A stretch of DNA of 64,000 nt from Pochonia chlamydosporia 170. Its lineage: Eukaryota; Ascomycota; Sordariomycetes; Hypocreales; Clavicipitaceae. Below the pieces are notes generated by a model that saw nothing but the letters and a program-made list of their open reading frames with translations, had not been told where the DNA came from and did no database searches. Of the stretch, positions 10,365 through 20,258 are shown piece after piece; positions within the stretch are counted from its first letter, which is position 1; every line of letters starts with the position of its first letter. Location of the stretch: the NCBI RefSeq assembly GCF_001653235.2, contig NW_019154055.1:62001-126000 (forward strand). Reading direction: 5' to 3'. The position numbers and the translations under genes are program-made.

Positions 10365-12306
10365 TTTCGTGGTTTTCGTGAAAGATGCTCTTTCAAGTAA
10401 AGGCTTCATTTTTGGAACACTGGCGTGGATGCCGCAATGCCATCACTTCTTAGGAGGGCATTGTGGTAAGGTGCACTTTGTTTGTTGATGGAGCAAAAAA
10501 ATTATCTGCAGTTTCAGTTACCCAGTGACCTTTTATACACAATTTGGCGGTCGAATTCCGAGTTTCTGCAATACACAATTGAGTTCTCATCTCCAAGCTC
10601 TTCTATCCGAGAACTGGGTGCTTCGAGCTAGAATCTCTGGTAGCCCGGTTGTGCATAGCCATAGACATCCACCAACATCGATGGGACACCAAATCAACCC
10701 CAACCCTTAGAAGAAACACCAGAGACTATCATGATAACACTCCTTAATATATACATACATATACATATGTATGTCGTTATGTAAATAACAAAAATATGTA
10801 AAAATATAAAGATCACGACTTTAGGACATGTATATAGGGTAGGCGTCATGATAGATACCTCCTAACGCGGCACACCGGGGTGTACAAGAATCGCTATTTT
10901 TACCAGGATCTCGGATCGAAGTTACAGGGTCACAGATCTTAGAGGAAGATGCAAAGATCAAAGATATGAGATCGCAGCTTCCGACAGTGACAGCAGACAT
11001 CTGCAAATGGCTTGCTGTCCTGTTATGAGTCAAACACTCGGTGGAAGAGCAGGTCGATGATGCAAAGGCGAGTTGGAGAGTAAACAGCCAAACCATAAGC
11101 AGTTCGGACTGCAGCGCAAATGCGGTATCAAGATTGCGTCCCGTGCGGTCCGTGAGAACGGGCTGGCGGTGTGCAGACACCGTCGTAAGGGCCTGGCCGA
11201 GAGCTGAAGCCCATTGTGAATGCTGCTTGTTCCAGGCCCCAGGTCCTCCTCCACGGGAAGTGGTGACTTGACAACCCGAGGCAGCCAAGTCGATGGGCTC
11301 AGGGAGGTACAACGCAAGTAGAGCGATAAACGAGCTTGCCGTGATCGTGGTCGTGTCGCGACGCGTCGGTGCCGTGATGATCTCGTGCCCGACAGGCAGG
11401 GATAGAAGTCAGAAGGTTTCTATTGACAGTTTTAGGAGCTCGAACACAGCTCAACTGTACGGCCCTTCACAACATGCTCGCTCACCCGCCGCTGCGATAG
11501 TGTTCTGGAGATACAACCCATGCTTGGTGAAGAGTCTGTGCTACTGCCCGTCCTACCCGCATGAGAAGAATATCATTGGGCAAGAGGAACTGCTTGTCAA
11601 CCTGCATGCTAGTGGAGGAGAGCGGCTTCAAACAGAGGATGGATTTCTCGCTGGCTTGCTTCTGTCCAACAGTGCTCCAACCACGTATCGGTTGCGCACA
11701 TGGGATTTGGCCATCAGGCGGTCTGTGGTTAATGCAGCGCAACGCAGGGCTGTTTGAAACCCACCACCTACATTGGCTGAAGTTGAAACCACCTGTCATA
11801 TATGGGATTTGATGTGATATCTTCCTAGCGCCCTACTGACCTACTGGGGGATGTTTGATGACTGGCTGCCTGAAGCGGGGGTCGGCACAAATCACTCGCT
11901 GCAATTTCGTCCCTCGCCCTTGCCCAGTACCCCATAGCACCGCATTCCTCCGACACCAAGCTCATCTGGTGTACGATTTGCGGTTTCGAGCATTAAGGAT
12001 AGCTTCTAATCGACCGACAGACGTGCTCTTAATTTCTAAACCCCCTTCAACTGTCTCCCCTCGCCCTTCATCTTGGCTGGCCGGACGTGGCACCGATGGA
12101 GCTCCTCAACATCATCTCCCAAAGGCAAACTGTGTAGCCGCCACGATAATTCCCACCTGCCCTTACGTTTGTTCGACACTTCAGTCAATATCCCATCAAT
12201 AAATTGGCTTCTCCTGTTCAGGCTACGTCTATAGTGCGGTGTCTATTTATCAAGTCATTTTCGAGATCCAAATCCGCCGGCTTCCTTCACTCAGTGGAAA
12301 AGCTCC
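10365..12306. other. Long intergenic stretch, no supportable gene
   Basis: A small AT microsatellite (TATACATACATATACATATG type) lies at 10748-10775. Open frames of 150-165 codons on opposite strands at 10821-11312 and 11293-11757 lack recognisable motifs and intron signals. Bases 11900-12306 are the promoter and 5' UTR of the following kinase gene. Confidence 0.35.
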
Positions 12307-13462
12307 ATGGCTGACGTGAAACACGACACGATGGTAGGCCGTGTTTTATGATTCCCCTTCCGCAGGTGTTGTGATGCGGGGCCACGGCTCGTTTTCTACA
12401 GCTGGACTCTTGCGCTGCAATCAATATGCCGCTCTGTAAAGCTGCTTCAACCGAGCCTTCTTGCCTGCGATGTACAATTACATTTCGAAGTATGTACTCA
12501 ATAGCAATAAACTAATTCTGTACTAATAGGATCGTCGTGTTGGCAACAAATACCGCATCGGCCGAAAGATCGGTTCTGGGTCGTTTGGTGAAATCTACTT
12601 AGGCACCAACATCATATCTGGAGAAGAGATTGCAGTCAAGCTTGAATCTGTCAGAGCCAAACATCCTCAGCTTGAGTACGAAACCCGTGTCTACAAGTCT
12701 CTGGCCGGCGGTGTGGGGATCCCACGCGTCCGCTGGTTCGGTTTCGAGTGTGAATACTATGCCATGGTGCTGGATCTCCTCGGCCCAAGTTTAGAGGACC
12801 TCTTCAACTTCTGCAACCGAAAGTTCACGTTGAAGACCATCCTTCTCCTCGCCGATCAGCTCATCTCCCGAATCGAGTACATCCACGACCGGTCCTTCCT
12901 CCACCGCGACATCAAGCCCGATAACTTCCTCATGGGGATTGGCAGGCGTAGCAACCAAGTCAACATTATTGATTTCGGTCTGGCCAAGAAGTACCGGGAA
13001 CCCAAGACTCATTTCCATATTCCCTACCGAGAGAACAAGAACTTGACTGGTACTGCCCGGTATGCTTCCATCAACACTCACTTGGGTATCGAGCAGTCCC
13101 GTCGTGACGATTTAGAATCTCTCGGTTACGTCATGCTCTACTTCTGCCGCGGTTATCTTCCCTGGCAGGGTCTACAGGCTGATACCAAGAAGCAAAAATA
13201 TGACCGCATCATGGAGAAGAAGATGAACACTCCTACTGAGGTTTTATGCCGCGACCTTCCCAACGAGTTTGCCATCTACGTAAACTACACTCGCTCCCTC
13301 CGATTCGATGACAAACCCGACTATAGGTACCTTCGCAGGATCCTTCGCGATGTCTTTGTTCGAGAGGGCTTTCGGTACGACTACGTCTTCGACTGGACCG
13401 TCTACACGTACCAGAAGAATGCGCAGGCCGTTTCCCCGGCTGCTACTCTGGCCAACCCTTGA
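12307..13462 (+). CDS. Casein kinase I, short divergent paralogue
   Basis: Exons are 12307-12333 and 12530-13462, joined across a 196-bp intron (acceptor TACTAATAG), giving 319 residues. CK1 enzymes are Ser/Thr kinases acting in vesicle traffic, cell-cycle and DNA-damage control. Visible features are the glycine loop GSGSFG (24-29), Lys46 in [14 protein letters not shown] (Asp136), DFGLAKKY (Asp157) and the CK1-type SIN motif in [13 protein letters not shown], so the kinase should be competent. The closeness to fungal Hrr25/CkiA is high, but several usually invariant positions differ ([20 protein letters not shown]). The protein ends soon after [13 protein letters not shown], without the long Pro/Gln-rich tail usual for the main fungal CK1. 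With one intron and no tail it may be a secondary copy. Confidence 0.85.
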
Positions 13463-15181
13463 GCAAGGCGAGAGGGCTCGTGCTTCCCGTGGGAAATCAA
13501 GGGGCAGGGTCCAATGTCCCATTGACTTCGTTATAGCTAGCCACTTCCTGACAATATATTTAGACAATCACTTACCGTATACCAAAACTTGTAATTGGTG
13601 GCGACAAACAGCTATTAGATCGGAGAAGTCGTAACCACCATTGTCTTTGAAAGGGCATTTGCGAAGTTCGATACAGCCGATAGCTGCTAATTAGATGTTT
13701 CAGCTATTGAAAACCCGCTACCTGTTTACAGAACTTATCAAGATTACAAGCATTTGCTTATGTCTTTTGTTGACAACGGAGTGTTGCTTCTCCAGGAGAA
13801 TGTTGGACATCGTGCCATATGCAGCGACTGAACCCCAAGGGATTGAGTGGTCTTGCGCGTCTTAATGAAGGGTAACAAGGTAGCACCCAGTTTTTGGCCT
13901 ACGACTGTCCGGTGCGAGGGTTCCTTTGCTCAATAACTACGTTGCCTGAGTTGTATTTCGTAGGGATGCAGGTGACATGGGCAGTTCGTCGCGAGAAATG
14001 CTGGTTGTAGAGCACTGGTCTCTGGGAACAAATTCCTACGACCCAGAACGTTGGTTGGCTGGATACCCCGGCGCTGCGCCATTGGGCATTCTTAAGCGGC
14101 AGCCGACCTGGCAAGCGCTGGTGGATACGCTCGAAACGTGGGCAGGTCTAGCCTCTCAATGCAAATGTTGTAACCGCTATTCGCGCAGCCATATATTTTA
14201 AAATCTGTGTCGCACATAATATGAAGCAGAAAATCCACCCTCTTAAGTGGAGTTCTCCCTTTTGGCCCAGTGGTGTAATTTTTGTGACAATCTGGGTATA
14301 CTTCCATAGGGAAGGCAGTGAATCGAGCAGCGATAGGCTGAGAAGCTGCTTGTGGCTTGCAAATAACGGCATGTCCACTTGTAGGGGGGGGCTATGCCCA
14401 ATTCCGTCACATCGACCCAGCTTTGAAGGAAAGGCAGCGACAAGGTAAGTAAGGGTTTGCCTGCCCCTGTAATTCCCCAGTCTTGGTTGGCCATCGGCTC
14501 GCCTGCCCGGTTGGGCTTGGCCCTGCAGCCACCCGGCATCCCCATCACAACTTCCATCGCCATTCCGCTCCCATTTCCATTGCCTCCATCATCGCGTGGT
14601 TACAGACCCACTACCAAGCCAACTGGAGCGGCCGAGGCAAGACACTTCGTATTGTTGGTCTCATGCTGTTTCTGGTGAACAATTCTTGCTGCTTAAGACG
14701 GCGCGGCATGTTTCATTCGGCCCTGTTCTGCGCTGCATCTCCAATACACCCAGGGTCCACAGATAGGCATTGCCCTTGATAATGCATGTGTTCCGCGCGA
14801 ATCCGATTTATTCGTTGGTGGTGCGGAACACATATTTGTTGTTTGAGTGAATTCGGTCCATCAACAGGACGAATTCCCCCGGGGTTATTGCCTCGCTCCA
14901 CGGACTCGCTGGCTAGCCGACTGGTTGTCGTACACGCCCGCCAGTGAAAAAGGTCGCGCCTTCCTGCTTTTGCCCCCCTCCCCCAAAGCTCCCCTAGACA
15001 AAGCTTTCCTTGGTCGGGGTCTTGGATTTGTGTTTAAATATCTTCCATCTCCTCCCTCCCCAATTCTGTTGTTCTCTTGGTTCCTTGTCTTGCTTTCCTC
15101 CTTCCCTGAGTGTAAGACGCCTTTCAAGAACAAGGTGCTACCCGACGAACAGTAGCTACCGTGGCACAAAACCACGAGGAC
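13463..15181. other. Intergenic: 3' flank of CK1 and long 5' region of the transporter
   Basis: No conserved coding sequence is recognised. The part from about 14950 is pyrimidine-rich, as is common before highly expressed fungal genes, and probably belongs to the promoter and 5' UTR of the peptide transporter. Confidence 0.4.
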
Positions 15182-17130
15182 ATGGCCGCAGAGTAGGTAT
15201 TTACGTCACTGCCGTTGATATTGCCAGGAGAGCCAAACTGTACCTAGGCCGATCGGCTTTTCCACCCCCCTCTGCTTGAATCAATTTTTGGCAGAATGTG
15301 GTTCTAGCATAAGACAAGACTTGATGCTAACCGTGTTGCTTTCTGTACGTAATTAGGCTCCACGAGGAGTTCAATGGGCGTGTCCCTAACCAGGGCACCG
15401 ACATGGCTGGCGGCTGCATTGAAAAGTCTTCTTTGGATCAGAAGCTTGACCTCACCGTCGCCGACGCTGAGACCGGTCCTACTCCTGACGGCGAGGAGCC
15501 CAACGAGCATGAGAAGCAAACTCTGCGTCGTGTTGGAGAGAACCTTCCTGCTTCCGCTTTCTTGATCGCCATTGTGGAGTTGACTGAGCGATTCACCTAC
15601 TACGGAGCACAGGGTCTGTTCCAAAACTATGTCTCCAACGCCAGAGATGGTAGTGATGGCAGCAAGGGCTTGGGTATGGGTGCCCAGGCCGCTACTGGTC
15701 TTAACCTTTTCTTCCAGTGGTTCTGCTACGTGACTCCTATTCTTGGCGCCATCATCTCCGATCAGTATCTTGGCAAGTACAAGACCATTCTCATCTTCTG
15801 CGGCATCTACTGGATCGGTCTTCTTATCCTTTGGGTCACATCTCTTCCGGTTTCGATTGAGAACGGCGCTGGTCTCGGTGGTTATGTCACCGCTCTAGTT
15901 GTCATTGGCTTTGGTACCGGTGGCATCAAGTCCAACATCGCCCCTCTGATTGCTGATCAGTACCAACGACGAACCATGGCCATCAAGACTGAACCTTCTG
16001 GTGAGCGTGTTGTCATTGACCCCGCCATCACCTACCAGCGAATCTACATGATGTTCTACTGGTGTATCAATGTTGGTGCCCTCTCTTTGATGGCTACACC
16101 TTTCATGGAGATGTACAAGGGATTCTGGACTGCGTTCCTTCTTTGCTTCTGCATGTTCAATGTTGGTATTGCTATCCTCATCCTTCGCCGCAAGTCCTAC
16201 GTTGTTCGCCCTCCCCAGGGACAGGTCATCACCGACGCTTTCAGGGCCATTAGTATGATGGTTACCACTCGCACACTGGAAGGCGCTAAGCCTTCGTGGC
16301 GCGCTGAGCATGGCAAGTCTGGTAAGGTCACCTGGGACGACCACTTTGTTGATGAACTCAAGCGTGCTCTGAGGGCTTGCAAGGTCTTCGTTTTCTATCC
16401 TATTTCCTGGGTTTGCTATGGACAGTTCTCCAGCAACTTCATCACTCAGGCTAGCCAGATGCAGGCCCACGGCATGCCCAACGACTTCATGCAGAACTTT
16501 GACCCCCTTTCCATTTTGATCTTCACTCCCATTCTGGAGAAGATTCTTTACCCCATTCTGCGCAAACGCGGTCATGAGCTCCGCCCCATTGTCCGAATTA
16601 CCATTGGTTTCTGGCTTGCTGCCTTGTGCTTGGCTTACGCCGCTATCGTGCAGAAGCTGATTTACAGTGCTGGACCCTGCTACGATAGCCCTCGCAACTG
16701 TCCTGCTGGTGTTGGCTCCGATGGCAAGAACCTTCCCAACAACGTTCACGTTGCTGTCCAGATCCCTGGCTATGTCTTTATTGGTGTCTCTGAGATCTTC
16801 ATCTCCGTCACCGGTTTCGAATATGCCTACACCAAAGCTCCCCCCAGCATGAAGTCTTTCGTCCAGTCTCTGTATCTCTTCACCATTGCTTTCGGCTCAG
16901 CCATCTCTGAGGGTCTCGTCCCAGTCGCCAGGGATCCCAAGTACATCTGGGTGTACACCGGTGTTGGCGTCTCTGCCTTCATCACTGGTTGCTTGTTCTG
17001 GTTCCTGTTCCACCACTACGATGCTCAGGAAGAGGCCATGTATGCTCTCGATCGCGACGTACCTGTCCTGACTCTCCCAGGTCAAGAACAGGCAGAGGTC
17101 CCAAAGAAGAAGGAACTTGATGCCAACTAG
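15182..17130 (+). CDS. PTR2: Proton-coupled di/tripeptide transporter, POT/PTR2 family
   Basis: Exon 1 is 15182-15192, the intron 15193-15356 (GTAGGT donor, GATGCTAACC branch, ATTAG acceptor) and exon 2 15357-17130, giving 594 residues. The short first exon is preferred over starting at the internal ATG 15403 because splicing yields MAAELHEEFNGRVPNQG in frame, as in fungal PTR2 N-termini. The family imports small peptides with protons across the plasma membrane. Diagnostic motifs are ELTERFTYYG (about 77-86, the ExxERFxYY proton-coupling motif) and FGTGGIKSNIAPLIADQ. About 12 hydrophobic segments are visible, with a large cytoplasmic loop around ARAISMM/WDDHFVDELKRA. The length is normal for the family and no damage is seen. 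Codon use is strongly C-ending, suggesting good expression. Confidence 0.93.
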
Positions 17131-18019
17131 GATCGATGGACGCTGAATTAGAAAAAATGTATATCGACGAGTAGCCCTTATGAATTTCTGTTTTGTGGGC
17201 CATGAGAATACTGTTTTGCATACCCTTGCATGCGTGATTGTAGTAACATGCTGTAGTGGCTGAATATTTGGTTGCTTTAATTCTGGGCTTGATAATGGAA
17301 CTGGCACTGCATTGTTGTCGTTCATGCAGATAGCCAAGGCGGAATATCAGATCTTAACGGGTACTGGAACAACACATGTCACACCTTCCATAGCGTGGGT
17401 CGCACATCAGACCTATGTAACTTGACTATGCGGTGTGGCAAGCAAAAATTTGCTTGCGGTTCACCATGGAATTCTAGATAAGCGTCAATTTTTACCCGGA
17501 TTTGGTGCATCATGATTTGAAGTCACTGTGCTGTATCCAGCGGACCGCCCATGAAGACCAAATACGCGCACACATTGCTCAGCACAAGATGGTAATCTGC
17601 CATGAAGCGCGGAGAGTGCTTACGAAGGGAATTGCTTGTTCAAAACGTAATATGGCCTGTATGCGTCACAACTTTCTGATAACTGGCATGGCCGATAGAG
17701 GAGTTTTGACCGATAGCCTTGCAACATCCGGGCCGGGAAGATTAAACTACAGGCATTTCGTCACTTCGAACAACAGCCTGTTCACAGTCTAGACTTTACT
17801 GCATAAAAATGCTTACAATCATTAGTTGGAGGAAGCTTAGCTGCTCAGATTCCTCGTGGGAGGCACAAAGTGGACACAATAGGACTACCACAACTGCCTT
17901 CAGCTGGTCAACATACAAGCTATAGAACCGCCCATTGAAAGATCGGATATTTTTGTGTCTATCTCTTGTACGTTGCTACGTTTGTTTCCTTCCCGCTTCA
18001 CTTGATGTCTCCTCAGCCC
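17131..18019. other. 3' flank of transporter, no gene recognised
   Basis: The transporter 3' UTR occupies the first few hundred bases. A 96-codon plus-strand frame at 17502-17792 has no domain. Nothing else is visible before the transposon end at 18020. Confidence 0.4.
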
Positions 18020-18489
18020 CAGTGATGCATTCGGTATTGAATAACCCCTGTCAATATTCTCAATACGTATTGAGGATATTGACTTTCTCAATATTGACTC
18101 TTCAATATGGGGTTCTGCAATATTGAGGAATATTGAAGATATTGAGAATATTGAAAACCATAACGTATCAACCAAATTCAGCGACGATTGACCGCAATAC
18201 AGATTAGGGTCACTTACTTGAGAAAGGTCTGGCTGTATCTTAAACTTCCGCGGCAAATTAAAGGCCAGATGTGGCAGCAAAAGGAGAATTGTGCAGCTCA
18301 GGGCCTTTGGCTCTGCTACTCGACCCGTCGAGTAGTCCACGGAAATCGAGAATTTTGGGCTTAGTAATCCATATTTTCTCAATATCCTCAATATTTTCTC
18401 AATAATTCAATACTCAATACGGACTTCTTCAATATTAAACTTTCTCAATACGGGGTCGTATTGAGTATTGAGTATTGAATGCATCACTG
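18020..18489 (+). mobile_element. 470-bp MITE-like hAT end sequence
   Basis: It starts CAGTGATGCATTC and ends with the exact reverse complement GAATGCATCACTG, a perfect 13-bp terminal inverted repeat of hAT style. The interior is full of CTCAATA/TATTGAG motifs in both orientations. A 65-bp relative lies at 27405-27469. Flanking octamers (CTCAGCCC and ATATTACG) do not match, so no target duplication supports a simple insertion. The right end joins directly to hAT transposase coding sequence. Confidence 0.7.
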
Positions 18490-19353
18490 ATATTACGTGA
18501 GATCAACACTTTCCTCAGGCCGTTTGAAAAGGTCACAACTAGAACGCAAGGTGATCTTGACTCCATTGAGAAGACGCTGGCAACTATGGATATCCTTGTT
18601 AAACATTTTGAGAAACAAAAGAACAAGCATTCGAACAACACTGGGTTTCAGAATGCGATTTTGATGGCGTGGCACGCCTTTGACAAATATTATTTCCTGA
18701 CTGATGAAGTGCCAGCTTATGCAGCCGCTTTGCTCCTTCATCCCTCAAGGCGAAAGCGCTATATTGATGTAAACTGGAACAAGTCTTGGGTAACAGCAGT
18801 GCTACCAAAGCTTCAGAGACTTTGGGAGGAAAAGTATGCAACGGCTGAAGCGGATCGAGTTTCCCCCTCGTCGGAGCCAACTCACGAGCCAGATGAATAC
18901 GACCTTCTTGAGCAAGATCTTGACGTAGTGCAAACCTCGGTTGATGATTGGGTATCCTTTATCGAAGCTGACCCTGTTGAGATCTGCACAAAGACTGCAC
19001 TGGAGTGGTGGTGTCAAGAGCAACAACGAACGCGGTACCCGCGCCTCTCTCGTACGGCAATTGACATCCTGTCGGTGCCAGCAATGACGGCAGAAGCGGA
19101 GCGCGTTTTCTCGGGGGCTAGACGCCAAATACCTTGGAGCAGAGCGAATTTGGGATCAAAGACAATCGAACAGATGGAATGCCTGAAACATTGGCTGAAG
19201 AACGGGTGGCTTGATCAGCTCAATGTAGACTTACCAGGAGAGCGAGGCGGAGAGGAAGTGGAAGGTGAATCAGGTATGAAATGGGGCGATAGCATGGCAA
19301 GTTGTGCATCCCAGGACCTTGAGAATCCGCCCTCAGACACGAGTTTGTGGTAA
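18490..19353 (+). pseudogene. hAT transposase, C-terminal half only
   Basis: The open frame begins within the MITE-like end, and hAT homology starts at LREINTFLRPFEKVT. It continues through MAWHAFDKYYFLTDE, AYAAALLLHPSRRKRY and the dimerisation region ALEWWCQEQQ...PAMTAEAERVFSGARR, which holds the catalytic Glu. The BED finger and both catalytic Asp motifs are missing, so it cannot be an active transposase. The frame ends at 19353, followed by a palindrome and subterminal repeats. Confidence 0.8.
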
Positions 19354-19368
19354 TGGGGCCTTTGCACT

Positions 19369-19426
19369 GAGATGCGGCGACTGATACATGGGCGCCCGGG
19401 CGCCTATGTATCAGTCGCCGCGTCTC
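19369..19426. repeat. 58-bp near-perfect palindrome
   Basis: Two 29-base arms meet without a spacer at GGGCGCCC|GGGCGCC and differ at two positions. The arms include GCGGCGACTGATACAT and its complement. The palindrome lies between the transposase stop codon and the heptamer array and would form a strong hairpin or cruciform. Confidence 0.9.
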
Positions 19427-19464
19427 AATATCCTCAATATACTCAATATTTTCTCAATATATCA

Positions 19465-19655
19465 ATACTCAATACTCAATACTCAATACTCAATACTCAA
19501 TACTCAATACTCAATACTCAATACTCAATACTCAATACTCAATACTCAATACTCAATAATACTCAATACTCAATACTCAATACTCAATACTCAATACTCA
19601 ATACTCAATACTCAATACTCAATACTCAATACTCAATACTCAATACTCAATATTC
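19465..19655. repeat. (TACTCAA)n heptamer array, about 27 copies
   Basis: Uninterrupted head-to-tail copies of the 7-mer TACTCAA fill about 190 bp, with one imperfect unit near 19557. The same word in both orientations is scattered through the subterminal regions of this hAT/MITE family, so the array looks like an expansion of a subterminal motif. Long open frames here are artefacts of the repeat. Confidence 0.92.
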
Positions 19656-19730
19656 AATATGGGACTTCCTCAATATTGAGTCTTTTCAATACAAGGCCAT
19701 ATTGAGTATTGAATATTGAATGCAACACTG
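19656..19730 (+). mobile_element. 3' terminus of the hAT remnant
   Basis: The tail returns to mixed TATTGAG words and ends GAATGCAACACTG, matching the family terminus GAATGCATCACTG with one change. The following octamer GTGCCTGC does not match the left-flank octamer. Confidence 0.65.
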
Positions 19731-20258
19731 GTGCCTGCGCAGAAAACGTGGTGGGATTAAATGACGGCGTTGGAGCGGGTGAAGTAGGGGAGGGTGATAC
19801 GGTAGGAGCAGGAGACGGTGAAAGAGACGTTGAAGTTGACATTGCGGTCGATAGGGGCACAAGAATTTACGGCTACAGGTTCTATACACAACAAAGTTCT
19901 AAGTTGCACGCTGTGTCAGGCAACTGTGCCAGTTATAGTGCCTGATACGGCATGATTGCTTCTTTTCGAGGAAGAGGACTTTGAGATAAAAAGCAAAGAA
20001 AGACACCTTGTAACCATTTTGGGCCAAAATTCAGCCACCAGCCGCCATAAGCCTCTCAGCATAACCTATTTAAGTTATAGTACTTAATGGTCCGACCGGT
20101 CTGACCGGTCCGACTATGGTAGACTCGAGAAACTGCCAGACCAGACCAAGACCAAGACAGACCAGACCATTCCGATCACTGCTGTCACGGGATATTCACC
20201 AGAAGTACCTTCTTCAGACAGCCTTCTTATTGTATGTGACTGGTGTAGACTGCTCTAC
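19731..20258. other. 3' flank of RasGEF with GACCGGTC repeats
   Basis: At 20090-20115 the word CCGACCGGTCTGACCGG appears, and CCAGACCAGACC/CAAGACCAAGAC words follow to 20170. Related GGTC/AGTCTGG words occur in the hAT tail at 40500-40717. A Pro/Ser/Thr-rich minus-strand frame at 19654-19860 is too short to interpret. Confidence 0.35.

Noticed and set aside
10821..11757. Opposing 155-165-codon frames
   Set aside because: They overlap on opposite strands, have biased composition, no motif and no intron support.
15895..16749. 284-codon minus-strand open frame
   Set aside because: It is antisense to the peptide transporter, a by-product of its strong C-ending codon use, and has no domain.
19465..19655. 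Possible CRISPR-like array
   Set aside because: The units are contiguous 7-mers without spacers, and the window is fungal; it is a minisatellite.
19372..19719. Open frame made of ILNTQYS repeats
   Set aside because: A translation of the heptamer array in a length not divisible by three; it exists in several frames and is not a gene.
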